64,000 nucleotides of DNA from NCBI GenBank assembly GCA_963082975.1, contig OY720344.1:1116001-1180000 (forward strand), given 5' to 3'. The position numbers and the translations under genes were made by a program. Under the pieces are notes generated by a model. It made no database searches. It was not told where the DNA came from and was given only the letters and a program-made list of their open reading frames with translations. Positions within the stretch are counted from its first letter, which is position 1. Each line of letters opens with the position of its first letter. Shown here in pieces: positions 33,262 to 45,789 of this stretch. This stretch comes from Labia minor (taxonomy: Eukaryota > Arthropoda > Insecta > Dermaptera > Spongiphoridae).

Positions 33262-36200
33262 ACACTAGAAGAAATAAATCTATAAAAGTCATTACCTTAA
33301 ATGTGAACTCGATCATATCAAACCAAAGGAGATATAATTTGTTGAATCTATTAAAAAAATTACACCCAGATATATATAGTACAATTATCCGAAACAAAAC
33401 TTAACAAAAATCACAAATTAGAATTCAAAGATTACGATATTATTAGAATAGACAGGCCAAATTCCATTAGGGGTGGGGGTACTGGCATATTGATTAAAAA
33501 ATCCATTAAATATAAAACAATAAATAGAATCCAATTACAAAACGTATTAGAAACATCAATTATAAAAATTAATCTTACAAAAGGTGAGGCTCTATTCATA
33601 ATTTCAACATATGCTCCTGCTGGGGATGATAATAATTTCATAATAGAGTGGGATAATATTTTCAATACACTAGATTTAAATAACAATGCTCATTATTATA
33701 TAATAGGGGGGGGGGGGGGGTGACCTAAACGCCAAACATAATAAGTGGGGTAATAACTCTAGCAACACTAGAGGAAAAAAATTTTCTAAGTGGATAGATG
33801 AAAATGAAATACAATACACAAATTAAATATATATTCTTCAAACCGCCCCTCCTTCCCAAGCGCGAATTCTTATTTAGATTTATTTGCAATATAGACGCTA
33901 GAATAGAAATTATAAATGAAATCGAAAATAAAAAACTACCAATTATTCCATACGTCAGTGATCATAACGCAATTTTAGCCGAAATTCAATTCAATTCTGC
34001 CCAAACATTTTTCGAAATAAATAATCACAAAATCTCTTATAATTATAAAAAAGCAAATTGGTCCAAATTTGCTAATCACCTTAGTAGAAGCTGCGAATTG
34101 TATATTCCCCTTTACTCAAACTTGAATAACAAAGAAATCGACTCTCATATAAAAAACATTGATGAACACATCCTAAAAGCCATAAATATTTCAGTCCCAA
34201 AAATTAAACAAAAAAATTCAGTAGAAATTTATATAAACCCAAGAATTCAGCAACTTCAGAAGCACAAAAATTACCTATTCAAAGAGAGGAATAAATATCT
34301 CTCACAAGGTAAAAACAAAAATTCTATTGAATTTATGGTTATAAAAAAACTATTTTCTGAATTAAAAGAACAATTGGCAAAAGAATTCTAAAAATCGACT
34401 AACAATTACTGGTCTGAAAAAATTAAAAACATCCCACATAACGATTCACTTAAAACATTCCCCCAATTAAATAATATATTTCGAAAAAAACAAACAGCTT
34501 TCCCTTCTATTCTAGAAATTCCAGACAATAAAACAAATATCTTAACAAATGCAAAAATAGATAAGTACCCTTTCTATTCATAAAAATAAAAAGGGCGAAT
34601 TTACAATACACGATAGAGACAATATATTGAATGTATTAGGAAGTCATTTCTCATTGATCCACAAACAAAATGAACACTTAGGCAAACATCCTAAATAAAC
34701 ACGTTAATAATTTAAAAAACGAAATAGAAAAAGAAAACGGAAGTGGAATATATCAATTTTCAATTGATAATTCTTCACTTGACCCTTCAGATGACAATGA
34801 ACAACTTCTTACAAATGAAAGCTTTGTAAGCACACTATTTAAAAAATTAAACAACAAAAGATCCTCAGGTAATAACCAAATTCCAAATATGTAGCTCTAA
34901 AACATATACCAAAAAAAAAATTTCTCAATATTATACTATTATATTCAATAACTGTTTAAACAATAGATACTTTCCCCAAGCGTGGAAACAGGCAAAAGTC
35001 GTTCCAATTCCAAAAAAAAAAAAAACAATTCTAAATCATTATTAAATTTTCGACCTATTAGCTTATTACCTAATATTGGAAAAGTATTCGAAAGAGTAAT
35101 AAATAATAAACTAATCTCTTTTTGCGAAGAAAACGAAATTTTACCAGAAGCTCAATTCGGATTTCGAGCCAAACACATTCAACCGTTCACGCTATCACTA
35201 AATTAACCTCGGATATACATTGGGCCCTTAATAATAAAGAAAGTGTAGGTGCATGCCTAATTGATGTAGAAAAGGCTTTCGACACGGTTTGGCGAGATGG
35301 ACTAATTTTCAAAATGCTCAAAAAAGGATTTAATAGAAATTTGATAAAAATGATCTCTGATATGATCGAGGGAAGGTCTTTTAAAGTCACCAACTTTAAA
35401 GAAGAATCTTCAATTGCATTTGATGTAAGCGACGGTTTGCAACAGGGGACAGTAATTTCTCCAATACTATTCAATATATATATAAGCGAAATCTTAGAAT
35501 GCTTCGAACTAAATACTTCTCCAAATAAAAAAGCCATTGCCTTCGCTGACGATCTCACAGTGTATGTGTGTCTCAGGGAAAAAACCTTCAAAAATACAAA
35601 CAGAACTACAATCACTTTTTGAAAAATTTCATTCATTTTATGACACATGGAAACTAAAAATTAATCTACACAAATGTGAAACAATCCTATTTAGAACAAC
35701 CTTAGACAAAGGGAACTCTAATTTAAAAAAAAATTGGAACAAATTTCAAATCAAATTTGAAAATGAAACCATCCCTAACAAACGATTAGTTAAATATTTA
35801 GGCGTAAACTTAGATGATTATATTATACTTGAATAAACATTTACATATCCAATTAGCTAAGGCAAAGGCTTCATTTATGTCACTAAAGAATCTTTTCTTT
35901 AATCGGGACCTTGATCACAAAATAAAAATATTATCCTATCAGCTTCTAATCCGCCCTATCATCACATATATGTAGCTGTAACGTTTAGTTTAATCAGAGA
36001 GCGTCTGACATGGAACTCATCCGACTATTTGAAAGGAAATGCCTGAGAGCTTGCCTTGGTAAATACAGAACAGCGCATTCTGGTTATACTCGGTATATCA
36101 GTAATGAAAAGATATATAATGAAGAGCAAACATAAATCGCATTGATTGCTTCATATTAAAATTAATAAGGAACCTTGATTGCCAAGTTGCACAGGTTCCA

Positions 36201-36500
36201 AATAATCTCATTAGCTGGTCAATCTTCCAAAACGAGCCATATTTCAAAAACACTTTAAAAAGCGGTTTTATCCCACCAGAGGCGTTCCTATTCCTTGATA
36301 AACAAGGATATATACAGGATGATAATGGAATCCCAATTATCTATCATGTATTTAGGAGATATGGAGATGAATCCATAATTTATGATCCGTTTCTGGATGG
36401 AAGAGATCCTTACAGAATATGGAGATATAATATGCAAATTTCGAACAAAGACAAATTAGATTGGAAAAAGGTGGATAAAAAAAGATGGTGGATCACATAA
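33258..36500 (+). pseudogene. LINE ORF2 (endonuclease-reverse transcriptase), frameshifted
   Basis: Starts in the ATGA overlap. Endonuclease: ITLNVNSIISNQRRYN, then STYAPAGDD, a break at a 15-G run (33706-33720) in the middle of the conserved GDLN motif, and YVSDHNAILAEIQFN. Reverse transcriptase: NFRPISLLPNIGKVFERVI, QFGFRAKH, LIDVEKAFDTVW, QQGTVISPILFN and AIAFADDLTVYV (about 35535). The C-terminus includes PPEAFLFLDKQGYIQDDNG and RRYGDESIIYDPF, a Jockey-clade tail without RNase H. At least five frame changes and stops inactivate it. Confidence 0.8.
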
Positions 36501-36959
36501 TCTTTTGTATATATATATATATATATATCTTTTAAAAAAAAAAAATGTAAATATTTATTTGTATCCTTATAATTATATAATATATTGTACAATGTAACTT
36601 ATAAGAAAAATTGTAAATAAATAATATTATCACCCCTCATCCCTCCCCTCTTCGTTCACTAGCAATCTCCAGGTTTTACTAGCCTTTCCTGGTGAGTTGA
36701 CAATCACAACCCTGATTATATGTATATTAAATAAACTTAAAATATACTTAAGTAAAAAAAAACAAAACAAATGTAAATAAAACATAATATAATTAACTAA
36801 AATTGTAATAGCGTATCAATAAATGATCGCAAAAGAAACAATTTAATCTTGTAAATATTGTAACTTTCATCTTTTGTATGTTCTGATAATCAACTATTGT
36901 AAAAAAATTTTTTGGCTAATAAACATACTCTTTAAATTGAAAGAAAAACAAGAATAGTA

Positions 36960-37418
36960 ATAATTTACTCTGTGTTTCATTCTGTTGAAGATTTCGGCAG
37001 GCATAACATAAATTAAATTAAAATAAATATTTATGTATATTGGTAAGTATTTTTTTTTTTATTATTATTTAAATTAAAAATAAAGATAAATAATCCAAAT
37101 TTATATAATAATTGAAATTACTTATTATAATAATTTTGTTATAGGGATTATTTATTCTAATAATTCTATATTCTATATATATATATATATATATCTATTA
37201 GAAAAATTATTATTATTATTATTATTATTTAAAATATCAATATTTAATTAATTATCAATAAAACTAACTCTCAAACACACACACACACGAATATAATGAC
37301 TAGACTATTAGATGGTCAGACATTTTCCAATGTTGCCAGATTGCATCACCTTGACATGCATGGGTTTCAGTGGCTGTTTCTCAAGGCAACCTTGTCTCTA
37401 TATACTTATATTCCATTG

Positions 37419-37463
<45 letters not shown>

Positions 37464-37671
37464 TTGAATTGCTTGCTATCTCTTCTCATTTGGATACCAA
37501 CACCAACACACAAAACGATAAGAGAGAAACGATAGAGAAATAACATTTTTTTTTTTTTTTTTTTTCTTTTGTATTTCTTTGTACTCTTTTTCGCTTTTCG
37601 TTTCAGTGTTGGTCTTTTAGGCCGATTGCTTGGTTAGTTGCAGTTGTTGGTTCAGTTCGTTGTTGTGTGCG
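36960..37671 (+). promoter_or_regulatory. Upstream region and probable 5' UTR of the LRR gene
   Basis: Holds (ATT)n, (CA)n, (TA)n and (TG)n tracts and a T-run (37548-37566). CpG-containing, less AT-rich sequence begins near 37580. Initiator-like TTCAGTGTTGG at 37603 and TCAGTT at 37650 precede the ATG at 37672. Transcription start not proven. Confidence 0.35.
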
Positions 37672-38174
37672 ATGGAATGCTATACATCGGACAGTAGCGG
37701 CAGTGATAGCGATGCAAGTGCAGAACGGGAACGTCGTACAATCGACTATTCCCATTGCATGTATGACGAGAAAAATATGGAAAAGATTTTACAGGAATGG
37801 ATTGGTCGTCGTCAGCCAACCTCGATGGAGATTGTCATTTTGCATAATAATCGTTTAGCGCGATTGCCAATCAACCTACTGGAATTTGTGAATTTGCGTG
37901 TACTGGACTTGAGTGGCAATCAATTGACCCATTTGCCAAATGGTATTACCCAGTTGACTCATTTGCAAAGACTTTGTGCGAAAAATAATCTTTTAACGGA
38001 GGATGGCTTGCCTAAGAGTATGGAACCGATGCGAGCTCTTCGGGAACTCAATTTAAGTGGCAACCGATTTCAGACGATACCACAACAAACATTCGAGCTA
38101 AACACACTCAAATATCTTTATCTTGGCGGAAATCAAATTCAAACTATCACAAAAGATGTAGGGAAATTAAAAAG
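37672..38174 (+). CDS. LRRC58: LRR gene exon 1
   Basis: Encodes the acidic head and about five LRRs, ending in phase 2 within KLKR before GTAATC. Base composition is clearly coding (higher GC) against the introns. Confidence 0.9.
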
Positions 38175-41100
38175 GTAATCCATCCATCGATCCAATCTCA
38201 ATCTTAATCAATATGTAGAATTGTTTTAAAAAAAAGTCAAAAAAAAAAAAAAATATTTATAATTTATTATTAATATTATTTTAATTATAATTATCGAACT
38301 ATTTTAAAAATCAATATCTATGTACGATATAACGAAATAATAAAAATATGTATATTATATAAGATAAGATAAGAGCTTCCCTCTCTCCCATCCACATTAG
38401 ATCTTAGATATCACTAATCAATGTACATAAAAGTTATAAATTATTATTATATTGGGGGGTACATAGAAATAGAAAAACATAACAAGATATATATTTATAG
38501 AAACATATGTATAATATAAATATATAATTCTGAATTGAGAGTAGTTTCTTTGTCATTTACTTACCCACACTTTTCACACAGACAGACCCATCTCGTTTAA
38601 ATTAAATAGATAAATCAATATACTTATTATAATTATACTAAAATATTAATTAATACTAGCAGCCTTCTCGATTTGATAATTCTAACTATTACTATATGGA
38701 GATGCATAGAGGTCATGCAATTCCTCGTTATGCAGTCTGACTCCACCATTCCCCGGTGTCCTCATCTTTCTTTGGCCCATCAATGCTGGGAAGAATCCTA
38801 TTCTATAAATACTCTCATCTCCCAGGATCATAAACCATGCCTCACACCCATATAATAATTGTATTTATAATATATATTTTAATTTTGATCCTCTTTGATA
38901 ATAATTTTGATGCGATAAGCCTCTTTACTCCATAATAACAGGCGTTTCCAGATTGCAACCTCGATTTAAATTCTCCTCAAATATTTTTATCCTTCGTGAT
39001 TTATTAAACATAATAAATAAAAAATAAATATTTTTTAAAAAGACGAACATTTAAAAAAAAACTACTTTATATCTTTTGTCTAAAAAGTCATATTTGTATT
39101 TTTATATATTCAATAAATCACATTTTTAGTCTTAAAATATAGTATTAATTAATATTTGAGAAAATAAACTAAAAACAAAAATAATGATAATCACTGTAAT
39201 TGACGTTTTTAAAATATTTGGGGCTTAATAAATTACTTTAAAAAAAAAAAAAAAAAACAATTTTTTTTATTAGTCATTGATAAAATGTATAGCCTATTTT
39301 TAAAGAAGTACATAAGTGTGGCATTCAAATTGAATAGAGTATGACAGACCTTAAAAATTCTTAAGTCATATTTGGATTTAATTTTTGTAATCGATGGTTT
39401 AATCATTATTATTTAATTTAAAACTATCATTCGTAGTATATGTGGATGTTAATGATTTTTTTTTTTTTGTTTTTAGTTTGCAGGTATTAAATTTAGGTGG
39501 GAATCAAATAAGTGAAGTACCTTCATCGGTTGGAAGTTTACAGCATCTTCAGGCGCTTACATTAAGTGATAATCATATTGAAAATTTGCCAGCATCCATT
39601 TCCAATTTAAAAGAACTCAAATCGTTACTTTTGCATAAAAATCGTTTAAGGACATTACCATTAGAGATCATTGCATTAAAACATCTTACAGAGGTAAGAG
39701 ATTATAGTTTATTACGTATACCCTTTTCGGCGCATTTCGCACCCCTGTTCCCCCGAAATGATACAGTGGTACAATTTGGTTAAAATTCTTTCTATGTAAT
39801 AGACTAGATTTTCATTTACTTAATTCTAATCAGAGTACACTCTTTTCTTTTTTGTGTTCGTAATTATTTTTTAAATTTTATCATAAAATTAATTATATAT
39901 TTTTTTATTGAAAATGTTTCTTTGAGATATAAATTTATCTATGGGATTTTGACTTTTATTAATTTTTATATAAACGTGCGTTTATACGTTCCTTTTTAAA
40001 TATATTATACTCTCGTACATATATCCCTATTTACATATTTAATTATTCATTACTATCTCGCCAGAACACGCAAAAACAGTTTAAGCTATAACAATGAAAT
40101 TTGGTACCACGGGCATTATTCAAAAAATTTTCAATTTGTCTCTAAAAAAAAAAAATAAATAAAAAGGTTAGATGTTTTTCGCGATCAGACTTTCGACTTT
40201 TTTTGAAAAATTTATAGAGTTAGCAACCCTATATATGTGCGGCCCAGCATATTTTTACCGACCGACGATAGTAAGGGAGGTATTGTTTTCACACCAAATT
40301 TCACATGTGGAGATTTTTACAGATCTCCACGAATCATGCATTTTCTAAACAGAAAAAAGTATTTTTAGCATGATGTCTGTCCGTCCGTCCGTCCGTATAG
40401 ATGTGTACAGCCTGAACGGCTCAACCGATTTTGATGAAATTTGGTATATTTACTTAATGCATCACTGGGATGAATGGATCAACTTTTGGTGCAAATCCGG
40501 AAACCGGAAGTGGTAGTATTAGCGATCGACGATAGGAAGGAAAGGGTTATTTTCACATCAAAGGAGATTTTTTTATATATCACCACGAATCATGCACTTT
40601 GTATTGGTTTTATCCTCGAGTTCTTGATTTAAAATTATATGACGTCATCCAGCCATGCATGACGTCACAGCCTGGTCTTGCATATATATTATAAATAAAA
40701 TAAAATTAAAAATGTTTATATTTATTATTTATGTATGCCTATCTGTTTTTTATTAAATTAATAGATATATTAAAATTATTTGAAATTGTTTCTGTAGCTG
40801 GAAATTAATTTATTTCAAACAGTCGGTCGGTTCGGACCTGGCCACAGGTCAACTTATTTTTTTCTTCAATGTCGCCCACGAATGGTCATAATTTAGACAC
40901 CCATGATTTAAACATTGGATATTTCTGTTCACAAATTATTCAGAGGTTTGGTTTAAATCAAAACGTATATAAATTAACAAAATGAAAATTTAGTCAAGGG
41001 GAGGCCATGTGAGAAACCATCAGTTGGTACACCAAAGATAAAGGAGAACTTGAAAAAGTTATAGATGAAGAGAATAGAAACTGTTAAGGAAATCTTCTTA

Positions 41101-41330
41101 CTGCGACTAATAATTTTCAAAAATCCACAATTAGATAAGTTTCTTTTAAGAAAGAAATATAATTATCGCCTAAAAAGAATTAATAAATGAACTTAATAAT
41201 TAAAAAAAACAAACAAATAAATCAATTAATTTAAAGTAATACTATTAATCAAGGTGTTTATCTATAATTTTATAACGTTAATAAAAATGTTAATTTTACT
41301 TTTATAAAATGTACTTATTATTAATTATAC

Positions 41331-41361
<31 letters not shown>

Positions 41362-42884
41362 AAATAAATACTACTGTTTTTTATTAAAAATTATATTTTA
41401 TTAAAAAAATGTAAATATTTACTTTGTTGAATTTTAAAAATATCCATCTTTTATGATAAATAGTTCTATAGTTTTCTTCAAAAGGTTATATAATTTTAAT
41501 AATTTTTTTTTTTTTTTTTTTTTTTTTTTTCATATTTTAGCAAAGTAAAAATTTAAATCATTTAAATATTATTGATGTATCTTTGTTTTGTTTTAGTTAA
41601 GCCTTCGTGAAAATCCTTTGGTTGTACGTTTTGTAAGTGACATGACCCATGAACCATCTTCGTTATTAGAATCAGCAGGACGAGCCATCAAACAGTTTCG
41701 ATTGAAATATGGACCCGAAGATTTACCAAATCATCTGATCTCCTATCTCAACTGCGCCCATCATTGTGTTAATCCCCAATGTAGAGGTATAAACAATTAA
41801 AAACAACATGACACAAAAAAAAAATATTGGATTGGCAAGAAAATAATTTTTGCTTTTAGTGTGAAATATAACTTAATTTGTTGTTATTTCAATCTCCTTA
41901 ACGAAATTTTTTAAACCAATTCTGACAAATAATTAACACTTGTGGTATGTTTATACCATACCACAGACCATCTATAACAGTGCTCCGCAACCGGTGTGTC
42001 TTAAAGGCGATCAAATGAAACATTTAGAAATCCGCATAATTTTATATGTAAGTTTATTGTCATTTCTATTAGTGTCATTTTTCTGAGATTATAAATACAA
42101 GCGCTTGTCACCTTTATAGCCCACCTACTATACGCTTCCTTGCGCAAACAAACGTATTAAATTAATTTCTACCTACAAACCTACATATATATATATATAT
42201 ATATATATTTCAGATTTTGATGTGCCGCAAAATTCTAGAAACAATTTTTGTGTGCCGTATGTAAGAAAAGGTTGCGGAGCACTGATCTATAAGACTAGTA
42301 AACTCTATTGTCTTTGCTGAAACAAAGTTTTTGGCGCCACCATGCGAGTGCAGGCAGTAACTAATTGAAAAAAAAATCGGGCTTGTGTGTGTTTTTGCCT
42401 GGTTTTTGCATGTAGAGTTATCGGTTATGCGTCTACAGCGCCTCTTAGCGGTGCCACATAAAGACATCATATTAAAAAAAAATGGTTTCACCGATTTCTA
42501 AGGAGTTGGGGGGGGGGGGGGGGCTGATCCTGGGAGATCACAAACCGGACAGAATCTGAAAAAAGCATATTGTCATTGGACCGTAAGAGAGATTACTGAA
42601 CAGTTGGGATCAGAAAAGATTTCGCACTTCAATTTGAACAAAATTTTTTCCTATGGATGCATTTCTTGAGGTTGCACACGATTTGAATAATATAATACAT
42701 AATTGGATTTGAGTAGATGGATAGTGTCACCACAGATTAAGGTCGGATACTTTTAAAACAACACATGTCGGGAATAAATATATTGAAAAAATTATAAATT
42801 TAAAGGAAAAAAAAATTATTTTTATTAAAAGCAAAAAAAAAAACTATTATCTAATCAAATATATTAAAATAACTAAAAATTATT

Positions 42885-42922
<38 letters not shown>

Positions 42923-43153
42923 AATAAAATAAAATCATAAAAAATTGTTCATTTTACAGGTGTATTCTTCGATAATCGTGTTGAACATATAAAATTTGTG
43001 GATTTTTGCGGCAAATATCGAATTCCATTGCTGCAATATCTTTGTTCAGCAAAATGCGTCAACGACGAATCTTCCGAGAGGCGAGGCGGCCATTCTGGCG
43101 AGTACCTAGGATACGCTAATGATAAGATGCTGCGAAAAGTGTTACTCGGGTGA
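37672..43153 (+). CDS. LRRC58: LRRC58-type leucine-rich-repeat protein, four exons, complete
   Basis: Exons 37672-38174, 39477-39693, 41597-41786 and 42960-43153 join to a 367-residue protein; all junctions are GT-AG and the phases agree. After an acidic Ser-rich head (TSDSSGSDSD) come leucine-rich repeats from about residue 45 to 245 (LRVLDLSGNQLTHLPNG, LQVLNLGGNQISEVPSS, LKSLLLHKNRLRTLP). The C-terminal domain has a Cys cluster CAHHCVNPQCRG and then FVDFCGKYRIPLLQYLCSAKC, diagnostic of LRRC58. Human LRRC58 is about 371 residues, so this is full length. ATG 37672 is chosen because upstream codons are 5' UTR-like and no earlier in-frame ATG is close. Introns hold RTE, HINE and hAT insertions. 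The cellular role in arthropods is not known to me; LRR proteins generally bind other proteins. Confidence 0.9.
38175..39476 (+). other. LRR gene intron 1
   Basis: AT-rich; contains a decayed RTE LINE 3' fragment (38660-39000) and A-runs. Confidence 0.7.
38660..39000 (-). mobile_element. RTE-like LINE 3' fragment, second copy
   Basis: Matches 6205-6510 in the same orientation, sharing CATTCCCCGGTG, CTCATCTTTCTTTGGCC and ATAACAGGCGTTTCC. Interrupted by small indels, no open frame. Confidence 0.7.
39477..39693 (+). CDS. LRRC58: LRR gene exon 2
   Basis: 217 bases after TTTTTAG, before GTAAGAG. Encodes three LRRs, from LQVLNLGGNQ to LEIIALKHLTE. Ends in phase 0. Confidence 0.92.
40051..40145 (+). 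mobile_element. HINE-A fragment
   Basis: Begins ACTATCTCGCCAGA and jumps directly to ACGCAAAAACAGTTTAAGCT, so the 5' arm and microsatellite are deleted. Confidence 0.6.
40257..40850 (+). mobile_element. HINE-B copy 3
   Basis: ACCGACCGACGATAG start, TCCG tract (40380-40396), paired TGACGTCA (40640-40668) and GTCGGTCGGTTCGGACCTGG end with hairpin. Intron 2 of the LRR gene. Confidence 0.78.
40880..41270. repeat. Unclassified interspersed repeat, copy 3 (inverted)
   Basis: Reverse complement of parts of 7125-7580, including TGCGACTAATAATTTT. Some blocks are rearranged. Confidence 0.5.
41597..41786 (+). CDS. LRRC58: LRR gene exon 3
   Basis: 190 bases after GTTTTAG, before GTATAAAC. Encodes LSLRENPLVVRFVSDMTHE through the Cys cluster CAHHCVNPQCRG. 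Ends in phase 1. Confidence 0.92.
41978..42284. mobile_element. hAT MITE in LRR gene intron 3
   Basis: Termini CAGTGCTCCGCAACC and GGTTGCGGAGCACTG with exact 8-bp duplication ATCTATAA (41970-41977, 42285-42292). 307 bases, non-coding, with GTGTGCC blocks near the ends. Confidence 0.93.
42485..42959. other. LRR gene intron 3, G16 run and unclassified sequence
   Basis: A G16 run (42508-42523) is followed by sequence of moderate complexity (42525-42770) that looks like transposon remnant but is not assignable, then a long A-run up to 42920. Confidence 0.4.
42960..43153 (+). CDS. LRRC58: LRR gene exon 4 and stop
   Basis: 194 bases after ATTTTACAG. Encodes GVFFDNRVEHIKFVDFCGKY, QYLCSAKC and a variable tail ending KMLRKVLLG and TGA at 43151-43153. 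Confidence 0.92.
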
Positions 43154-43344
43154 AATTATTCTACCTATAACTATTAATAGTTATAACTATCCTATTTTGA
43201 AGAAGAAACATAATAATCAACGATTAATCATTAATACGGATAACAAACTAAAATTTCATTTCATTATAACAATTTATATAAAAGAATGAAAATAGATTCG
43301 ATATTTGTGTGTTAACATTCTAGTCTAAAAATGAAATGAAATCA

Positions 43345-43421
<77 letters not shown>

Positions 43422-44973
43422 TAGGCAAATGGCAATTATAGGAAAATAACATTTGTCTGGCTAAATAGCTCAGAATAAAGAAAAATCTGATATTTAAGCA
43501 ATTTTATATTTTATAATATAAATACAGAAACATATCACTTAAATTTGCCTACGACATATATATTTATATATATAAATTATAAAAACAAAATATATTCAGG
43601 TGAAAGATAACAAAAGAATATAAATTGATATATAATTTTTTACAATTAATTTAATATTAAAAAAAAAAAAAAAAAAAAATTATTTTCACTTGATAAAAAT
43701 TTAATTTTTTTTTTTAATTATTCATAGATAAAAATAGAAATAAATCCAAACATTCTTTTCATTTTTATATAATTATATTATGATTAATATTAATGATATT
43801 ATACAATAAATAATCAGATGAGGTTATAGGTACAATAATTGTATTGAGAATGTGGCCATACATGTGCCATAGTGTAGACACCCTTGAAACTATGCTTATT
43901 TATTTCTTATTGCTGATTTTTCAGCACAAGATCCTATTTTTTATTTAAGTTAATTACAAAGTTCTTCAGCAAGATAATTTCTTGGCCTTTTATCACTCCA
44001 CTTTATTAACCATTTTCATTTTAATAAATATCCTTAAAATTTAAAATTTTTATATTAAATAATATAATATAATATTATTTTATAATAAAGAGCATTTGAA
44101 TAATAATTTTAAAAATTAATTTGTAAAAAATATATAATTTTAAAATAATTTAATAAAATTGTTCAATATTGTCTAGTATATAAATGTTGGATGTATTTTA
44201 ATTTTATTGATGCATATACTGGAGAATACCAAAATAAAATGAAAGAGGTTCTTAGGAAAAAAATTAAATAATTTATATTTTAATTACATGTGTAAAAATT
44301 ATTTGAATTTTTATCCAAATATATTGTTATAATTTGAAATGTAATATTAATAAATAATAAATAATTCTTATTTTTAATATTTTTGTTTGTTTGTTTTTTG
44401 TTTTTTAAATATTATTTGCCATTTTTGTTAGAAAGATAATAGAAATACTTTTTCCGAGGGTCTACTAGCTAAATGAAGTCTCACTTAAACCTCAGATTTC
44501 AATCATACATATTGAATTCATTCCAGAAGGCAGCTGGTAACCCGAAACAATTTTTTCCCATAAGAAATAAGGTAAATGCAATTCATTCGTTTCGGGCCCC
44601 AATTTATTACAACGAAATAAATTTTTATTCACTAATCAACAATATTGTTTCTAAATACCTAGAATGAAAGAAAATATTATAAATAATAAAGAAAAAAAAA
44701 GAGAAAAAACTATTGCTCATTCAACTTATATGTAGGTACTACTATTATAGATAGATATGGAGAAGACGTTGAGGGAGGACTGGGAGGAGGATTAGTTAAG
44801 TTAGTCGCTGCTGCTGTCTACTTTAACTTTTCTCAATGATGTTACACACACATTCATTACTAATTTTAGCTTTTCTCTTAAAGCAATTTCTTTTTGTGCC
44901 TTTTTGTTGTAAAATATTGAAATGCAATGGTGCCATCGTAACATGATTAAATCAATGAATAGCCCTAATAGCC
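43154..44973. other. 3' flank of the LRR gene, AT-rich
   Basis: Presumably includes the 3' UTR, but no poly(A) site can be chosen among many AATAAA. Contains (ATT)n, (TA)n at 43376-43418 and a small MITE (43420-43553). No other gene seen. Confidence 0.45.
43420..43553. mobile_element. Small MITE in (TA)n
   Basis: Terminal inverted repeats CGTAGGCAAAT and ATTTGCCTACG, 134 bases, flanked by TA-rich sequence. Insertion at TA suggests a Tc1/mariner-type MITE, but the TA tract hides the target duplication. Confidence 0.6.
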
Positions 44974-45518
44974 TAAAGCCCAATTAACACGGGCTTAGTA
45001 CTTATATCATGTAATCCTCGTTGAGTAATCTTCCTCCATTCATATTTACAATCCATATTTTTTACTTTGTAAGTATTTTATTTTCAAATAACCTGAATTT
45101 ATTCTCGTCTTATAAAATCATGAGCCAAGCCTCAATCCTGTATGCATATAATATATAATATAGTAATAAAAACTTCTGACTTTTGTACATCCTATGAAAG
45201 GCCAACACCTATCAAGTTGGTTGCTGAGTGTAGCCCAATTTACACGGGCTTAGTACTTGTCATTAGTTCAGGGGTGGGCAAATACTTTTAAGCGCGGGCC
45301 AAAATGAAATTTTCAAAATCTCTTCCGGGCCGGGGGGACCATATTTCGAAAACACTAATAAAAAATTGATCTTGTTTTTTCTTTTTTTTTTAAAGAGACA
45401 TATTGAACGAAAAATCAAAATAAGAGCCAACTTTTTCCAACAGGCCGGCGGGCGTTTAAAAGTATTTGCCCACCCCTGAACTAATGGCAAGTACTAAGCC
45501 CGTGTAAATTGGGCTTTA
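44974..45518. mobile_element. Composite palindromic element (TA-flanked MITE with hAT ends)
   Basis: The outer ends are inverted: TAAAGCCCAATTAACACGGG at 44974 and its complement ending at 45518. A second copy of the left end lies inside at 45233-45260. From there to 45518 the two sides form about 75 bases of inverted repeat that includes hAT-like ends CAGGGGTGGGCAAA and TTTGCCCACCCCTG (45271-45477). The flanks of the hAT ends are inverted (CATTAGTT/AACTAATG), not direct, so this is not a simple hAT insertion. Confidence 0.65.
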
Positions 45519-45789
45519 GATGCTTCATCGGAATGATTTTGTTTTACAAATTTTATTAGCTATAACCATAATGAGCTCATAGAGCTTGAATCTCTACGGC
45601 CAACCAGTTTTTCTCGACCAGCCAACCTCAATCATGCGAGTCGTAAGCCGAGGTTCTAGCTGGAAGTAGAAACCTGTGACATGCTAATTTAATAGATTGG
45701 AAAAATTAATATATTTTAATCTCCATTTTTGCCAGCTTTCTCACAATATATTATTATAAAATAATTTGATTTATACTTTAATCTAAATG

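Larger units (their letters stand above)
31788..36947 (+). mobile_element. Jockey-like LINE, full length but frameshifted
   Basis: A 5.16-kb element flanked by a 12-bp duplication ACAAGAATAGTA (31776-31787, 36948-36959). The order is 5' UTR, ORF1 with zinc knuckles, ORF2 with endonuclease and reverse transcriptase, 3' UTR and an AATAAA-containing end (TAATAAACATACTC) followed by an A-rich tail. It is nearly full length but carries several frameshifts, many in homopolymers. The right target duplication of the SINE upstream overlaps the left duplication of this LINE, so the two insertions are adjacent. Confidence 0.85.

Noticed and set aside
45268..45480. Independent hAT MITE with CAGGGGTGGGCAAA ends
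   Set aside because: The flanking 8-mers are inverted, not direct, and the symmetry extends about 30 bases further each side, so it was recorded as part of a larger palindromic element.
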